In this document: positions 33,337-35,680 of the stretch, piece after piece | How positions within the stretch are numbered: the stretch's first letter is position 1 | Layout of the letters: each line of letters begins with the position of its first letter | From: Acidobacteriota bacterium | GTDB lineage: Bacteria; Acidobacteriota; CAIWXX01 | Direction: 5' to 3' | NCBI GenBank assembly: GCA_016191015.1 | Contig: JACPPM010000264.1 | Coordinates: 1-35,680 of the forward strand | DNA length: 35,680 nucleotides | Notes under the pieces: generated by a model | Told to the model about the DNA's origin: nothing | What the model saw: only the letters and a program-made list of their open reading frames with translations | Database searches by the model: none | Position numbers and translations under genes: made by a program

Positions 33337-35502
33337 CTACTTGGCTTCCAGCGGCACCCATTCGACCACTGATTTCTTGGTCATGTTGTCGGTGGCGGTC
33401 ACTCTGAGCCAGCACAGGCCGGAAGGGAGGTTTGCCGCACGCAGGTCGAAGATGTACTCGACCATCGTGTCGGAGACGCGATTGGGACGTTCGAGGAGCT
33501 TGAACTGCGGCTGCGCGAGATTCCTTCCTGACGTGTCGAGAATCTCCCAATTGATCCCCAAGTCGGGCTCCTTGCTCCCCGCCTCGAACGCGAAGTTATA
33601 CAGCTTGATCAGGAGAGCGCGATCCTTGCCATCCTGGATGTCGGGGTGGAGCTCAACGGCGCATGACTTGCCACGATAGGTCACCGGGAATTCGATCCCA
33701 TGTCTCGCGATGCGCGCCGGAGGCTTTTGGGGGTCGTATCCGACGGCGTTGGACCAGTTGGACTTGGAGGGCACAAAGAAGGGTGTCGCAACCGAGAAGG
33801 CCTTCGGATCGCTCTTGGTCGTCACCTTGAGGCTCATGGTACCGATGTCCCCGGTGAGATTATTACGGACGATCGTCCGGATTTCATACTCGCGGCCCGG
33901 ACGCAGCAACATGACGTCGGTGTAGCGGATGCCGTTTTGCTGAAGCTTGCCGCCCGCATCGCCGGCCGAAACGCGGCTGAAGCCGTGAGCGTACCCTTCG
34001 AATCTTTTCTCCGGGCCGAGCGCGAATGCATAGAGCTCGATCTGCAGCTCGCGCTTCTCTTTCGCGAACTGCGTGCCTGGCAACTCGACCGCCACTGCCA
34101 CCGGGCTCAGCCCCTCTTCCTCCGGGAAAAGCAGCGCCTGGGCCTTCATAGTGATGGCATTCAAAGATGAACCGTCATTGACGATTTGCGCGATTTGCGT
34201 CAGCCGTTCATCGCCCGACAGCTCGCTGAAGGGACGCGCATCGTGATACCCGGGCCTGTAGGTGAAGTCGACGCCCGGCCGCGTAACCTCAACCTTGATC
34301 TTGTGGAACTCTCCGGGCTTCCGGCCTGACCTCGCGGGTGGCGTGTAGCCAAGCAGGTAGAAGGATTCGGTCGTGTCGAGCACGTCGGTGAGCGCACTGT
34401 CCATCTCGTTCGAGTTCTTGTACAGCTTCCCGCCCGTCTCCTTCGCCATCGAGAACAACGACGCCTGCCGTCGTCCGGTTGCCTGCGGATCGGATGTCGT
34501 CTGGAGCGTGAAATCCAGGTTCGAGTCGGAAGCGAGGCCGGCGGCATCGAGTGCGAAAATCCGGCAGTCGGAGGACGAGAAGTAGTTCATCGCCTGTTCC
34601 ATGAGGTCCGACAGGTCGGTGGCGATTTCGCGCGCCTGCGCCTCGCCGCTGGCCGCCATCGTCTCGAAGTCTCCATGCACAAACGTCTCGGCCTCCTGCG
34701 CTGTGTCCCTGATGTCGCGGACGCCGAATGCCTTCGTATCGAATCCGGTCGAGAAGAGGATCAGGAACTTCCTGCCTGGCAGGAGCTCGAGCTCGCGGGC
34801 GAAGGTGCGGATGTTCTCCAGGTAGATGCCGACCGTGTCCCGATAGTACTGCTCATTGTCGCGATTCACCTTCGCATTCATCTCGCGCATCCACTGGGCC
34901 GTGTATACTTTGGCAACAGCGCCCGGTTTCGCCTCTGTTTCTTCGCCGCCTAGCATTCCGATCGGCGCTTCACTCAGGACCATCGACTCATTGAAGAAAC
35001 CAGCGGAGTCGATCACCGTATCGAACTTGCGTTGGACCCCGAGCGAGTTGATCGCAGAACGCAGGAGGTTCTTGTCCGACGTGAAGTTACAGACCATGAA
35101 GACGCCCTTGAGCGTCGAGAATGCATAGACAGCAGCGCGGTCATCAGCGGGGAGCATCGTATCGACGAACTTGTAGCCGGCTTCCTGTCCACGTACCAGA
35201 GCGGCCGGCGTGTTGAAGGTCACGTCGTAGAGAAGGATGAAGTTCCGGCGCGTCACCGGCGGTGGCAGCTTCTGCTCATCTCGCTTGTTGAGATCGATCG
35301 GGAAGAAGAGCTCGATCTTCTGCTCTTTCCCGTCTTCCCAAACCTTGAAGTCCTCGAGCTTCAGGTCCATCACCGCATTGCCGTCCTTGTCGCGGACAAA
35401 AACCGGCACTTCGACGACGGATACCCCCGCCTCTTCCTTCGGCTGATCCGCCGCCGCGACGACCGCACCAAACAAGATCGTTCCCAGCCACGCGTGTCTC
35501 AT
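33337..35502 (-). CDS. Secreted protein with acidobacterial VWFA-related domain
   Basis: A 721-residue exported protein. ATG 35502 lies six bases after AGGAGG and opens a signal peptide (MRHAWLGTILFGAVVAAADQ); an upstream in-frame extension is rejected. Residues about 26-66 contain the strand pattern VEVPVFVRDKDGNAVMDLKLEDFKV seen at the start of acidobacterial VWFA-related proteins. The A-domain follows (NFILLYDVTFNTPAALVRG, about 88-106, through DRAAVYAFST and a FLILFSTGFD strand). The metal-site motif is DVTFNT rather than DxSxS, so metal-dependent adhesion is doubtful. The rest (about 370-721) is beta-rich. It is probably surface or periplasmic and binds protein. This family is the main taxonomic pointer in the window. 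Confidence 0.85.
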   Translation of the reverse strand: MRHAWLGTILFGAVVAAADQPKEEAGVSVVEVPVFVRDKDGNAVMDLKLEDFKVWEDGKEQKIELFFPIDLNKRDEQKLPPPVTRRNFILLYDVTFNTPAALVRGQEAGYKFVDTMLPADDRAAVYAFSTLKGVFMVCNFTSDKNLLRSAINSLGVQRKFDTVIDSAGFFNESMVLSEAPIGMLGGEETEAKPGAVAKVYTAQWMREMNAKVNRDNEQYYRDTVGIYLENIRTFARELELLPGRKFLILFSTGFDTKAFGVRDIRDTAQEAETFVHGDFETMAASGEAQAREIATDLSDLMEQAMNYFSSSDCRIFALDAAGLASDSNLDFTLQTTSDPQATGRRQASLFSMAKETGGKLYKNSNEMDSALTDVLDTTESFYLLGYTPPARSGRKPGEFHKIKVEVTRPGVDFTYRPGYHDARPFSELSGDERLTQIAQIVNDGSSLNAITMKAQALLFPEEEGLSPVAVAVELPGTQFAKEKRELQIELYAFALGPEKRFEGYAHGFSRVSAGDAGGKLQQNGIRYTDVMLLRPGREYEIRTIVRNNLTGDIGTMSLKVTTKSDPKAFSVATPFFVPSKSNWSNAVGYDPQKPPARIARHGIEFPVTYRGKSCAVELHPDIQDGKDRALLIKLYNFAFEAGSKEPDLGINWEILDTSGRNLAQPQFKLLERPNRVSDTMVEYIFDLRAANLPSGLCWLRVTATDNMTKKSVVEWVPLEAK

Positions 35503-35593
35503 CACAAACCTCCTCCCCATCTGTTCATACGCTTCGCGGAGCACCTCGCGTCCCCTCAACTATCGCACAACAACACTTGGCGTGTCATCCTAA

Positions 35594-35634
35594 CGCGGCG
35601 GAGCCGCAACCAAAGAGGTTGCGTCTCCGACGCG
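35594..35634. repeat. Strong 41-base hairpin upstream of the VWFA gene
   Basis: The arms 35594-35611 and 35617-35634 pair at 16 of 18 positions by my count, with two single mismatches, around an AAAGA loop. The inner stem is GCAACC/GGTTGC. No T-run follows on either strand, so it is not a classical terminator. It lies about 90 bases upstream of the VWFA gene start. It may be a REP-like palindrome or the end of a gene beyond the window. Nothing else is recognisable in 35503-35680. Confidence 0.6.
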
Positions 35635-35680
35635 CGTGAGAGCGTGGAGAGTGAGAGCGTTTTTCCGAGCCACCTCGATC

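Noticed and set aside
1-35680. tRNA, rRNA, insertion sequences with transposase, or prophage genes
   Set aside because: Reading the intergenic regions and translations revealed no cloverleaf, rRNA block, transposase, integrase or phage structural gene.

Overview
This is a GC-rich chromosomal window (roughly low-to-mid 60s % GC by eye) from a Gram-negative bacterium, most probably an Acidobacteriota member. The pointers are a secreted protein with the acidobacterial VWFA-related domain at the right end, an outer-membrane beta-barrel protein and RND/TolC-type efflux genes, a Rieske/cytochrome b complex with multihaem cytochrome c, and dispersed intergenic repeats. The phylum assignment is an inference; there is no rRNA or tRNA gene in the window.

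Layout, left to right. 1-5500: a 130-140 bp dispersed repeat (two copies, 1-128 and 5231-5370) brackets a TTG-started Rossmann-fold protein, a pirin, an MFS exporter and a secreted SGNH-like hydrolase. 5508-9305: a tight Smr - Rieske - cytochrome b operon; the last gene fuses complete cytochrome b to a nine-site multihaem cytochrome c. 9306-10325: a hairpin repeat and a decayed surface-protein gene. 10466-13419: a secreted thioredoxin-like protein, then a coupled alkylation-repair pair (Ada-AlkA fusion plus O6-methylguanine methyltransferase). 13630-16940: prfB with its programmed +1 frameshift, serA, and a small outer-membrane protein. 17251-21878: a large cytosolic hybrid histidine kinase and a secreted gluzincin-type metallopeptidase. 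21897-25645 (minus strand): the DNA-repair helicase/exonuclease pair MrfA-MrfB. 25791-33145: a five-gene operon, BlaI-type repressor, BlaR1-type M56 membrane peptidase, CzcC, CzcB and CzcA. 33337-35502 (minus strand): the VWFA-related secreted protein.

The most interesting system is the 25.7-33.1 kb operon. A BlaI/BlaR1-type proteolytic switch sits in one transcription unit with a heavy-metal RND pump. The BlaR1-like protein has no penicillin-binding sensor domain; instead it carries five His and two Cys in 16 residues of its predicted extracytoplasmic loop. I infer a metal-sensing, protease-relieved repressor controlling metal efflux. Second is the cytochrome b/multihaem c fusion, which still shows what looks like an internal signal peptide at the junction. 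Third are the regulatory and repeat patterns: TTCAAAG-type inverted arrays starting 7-19 nt after the stop codons of three genes, and -10-like boxes exactly 7 nt before the ATG of two DNA-repair genes that lack a ribosome binding site (leaderless pattern).

All calls come from reading the sequence and translations; no database search or structure prediction was run.
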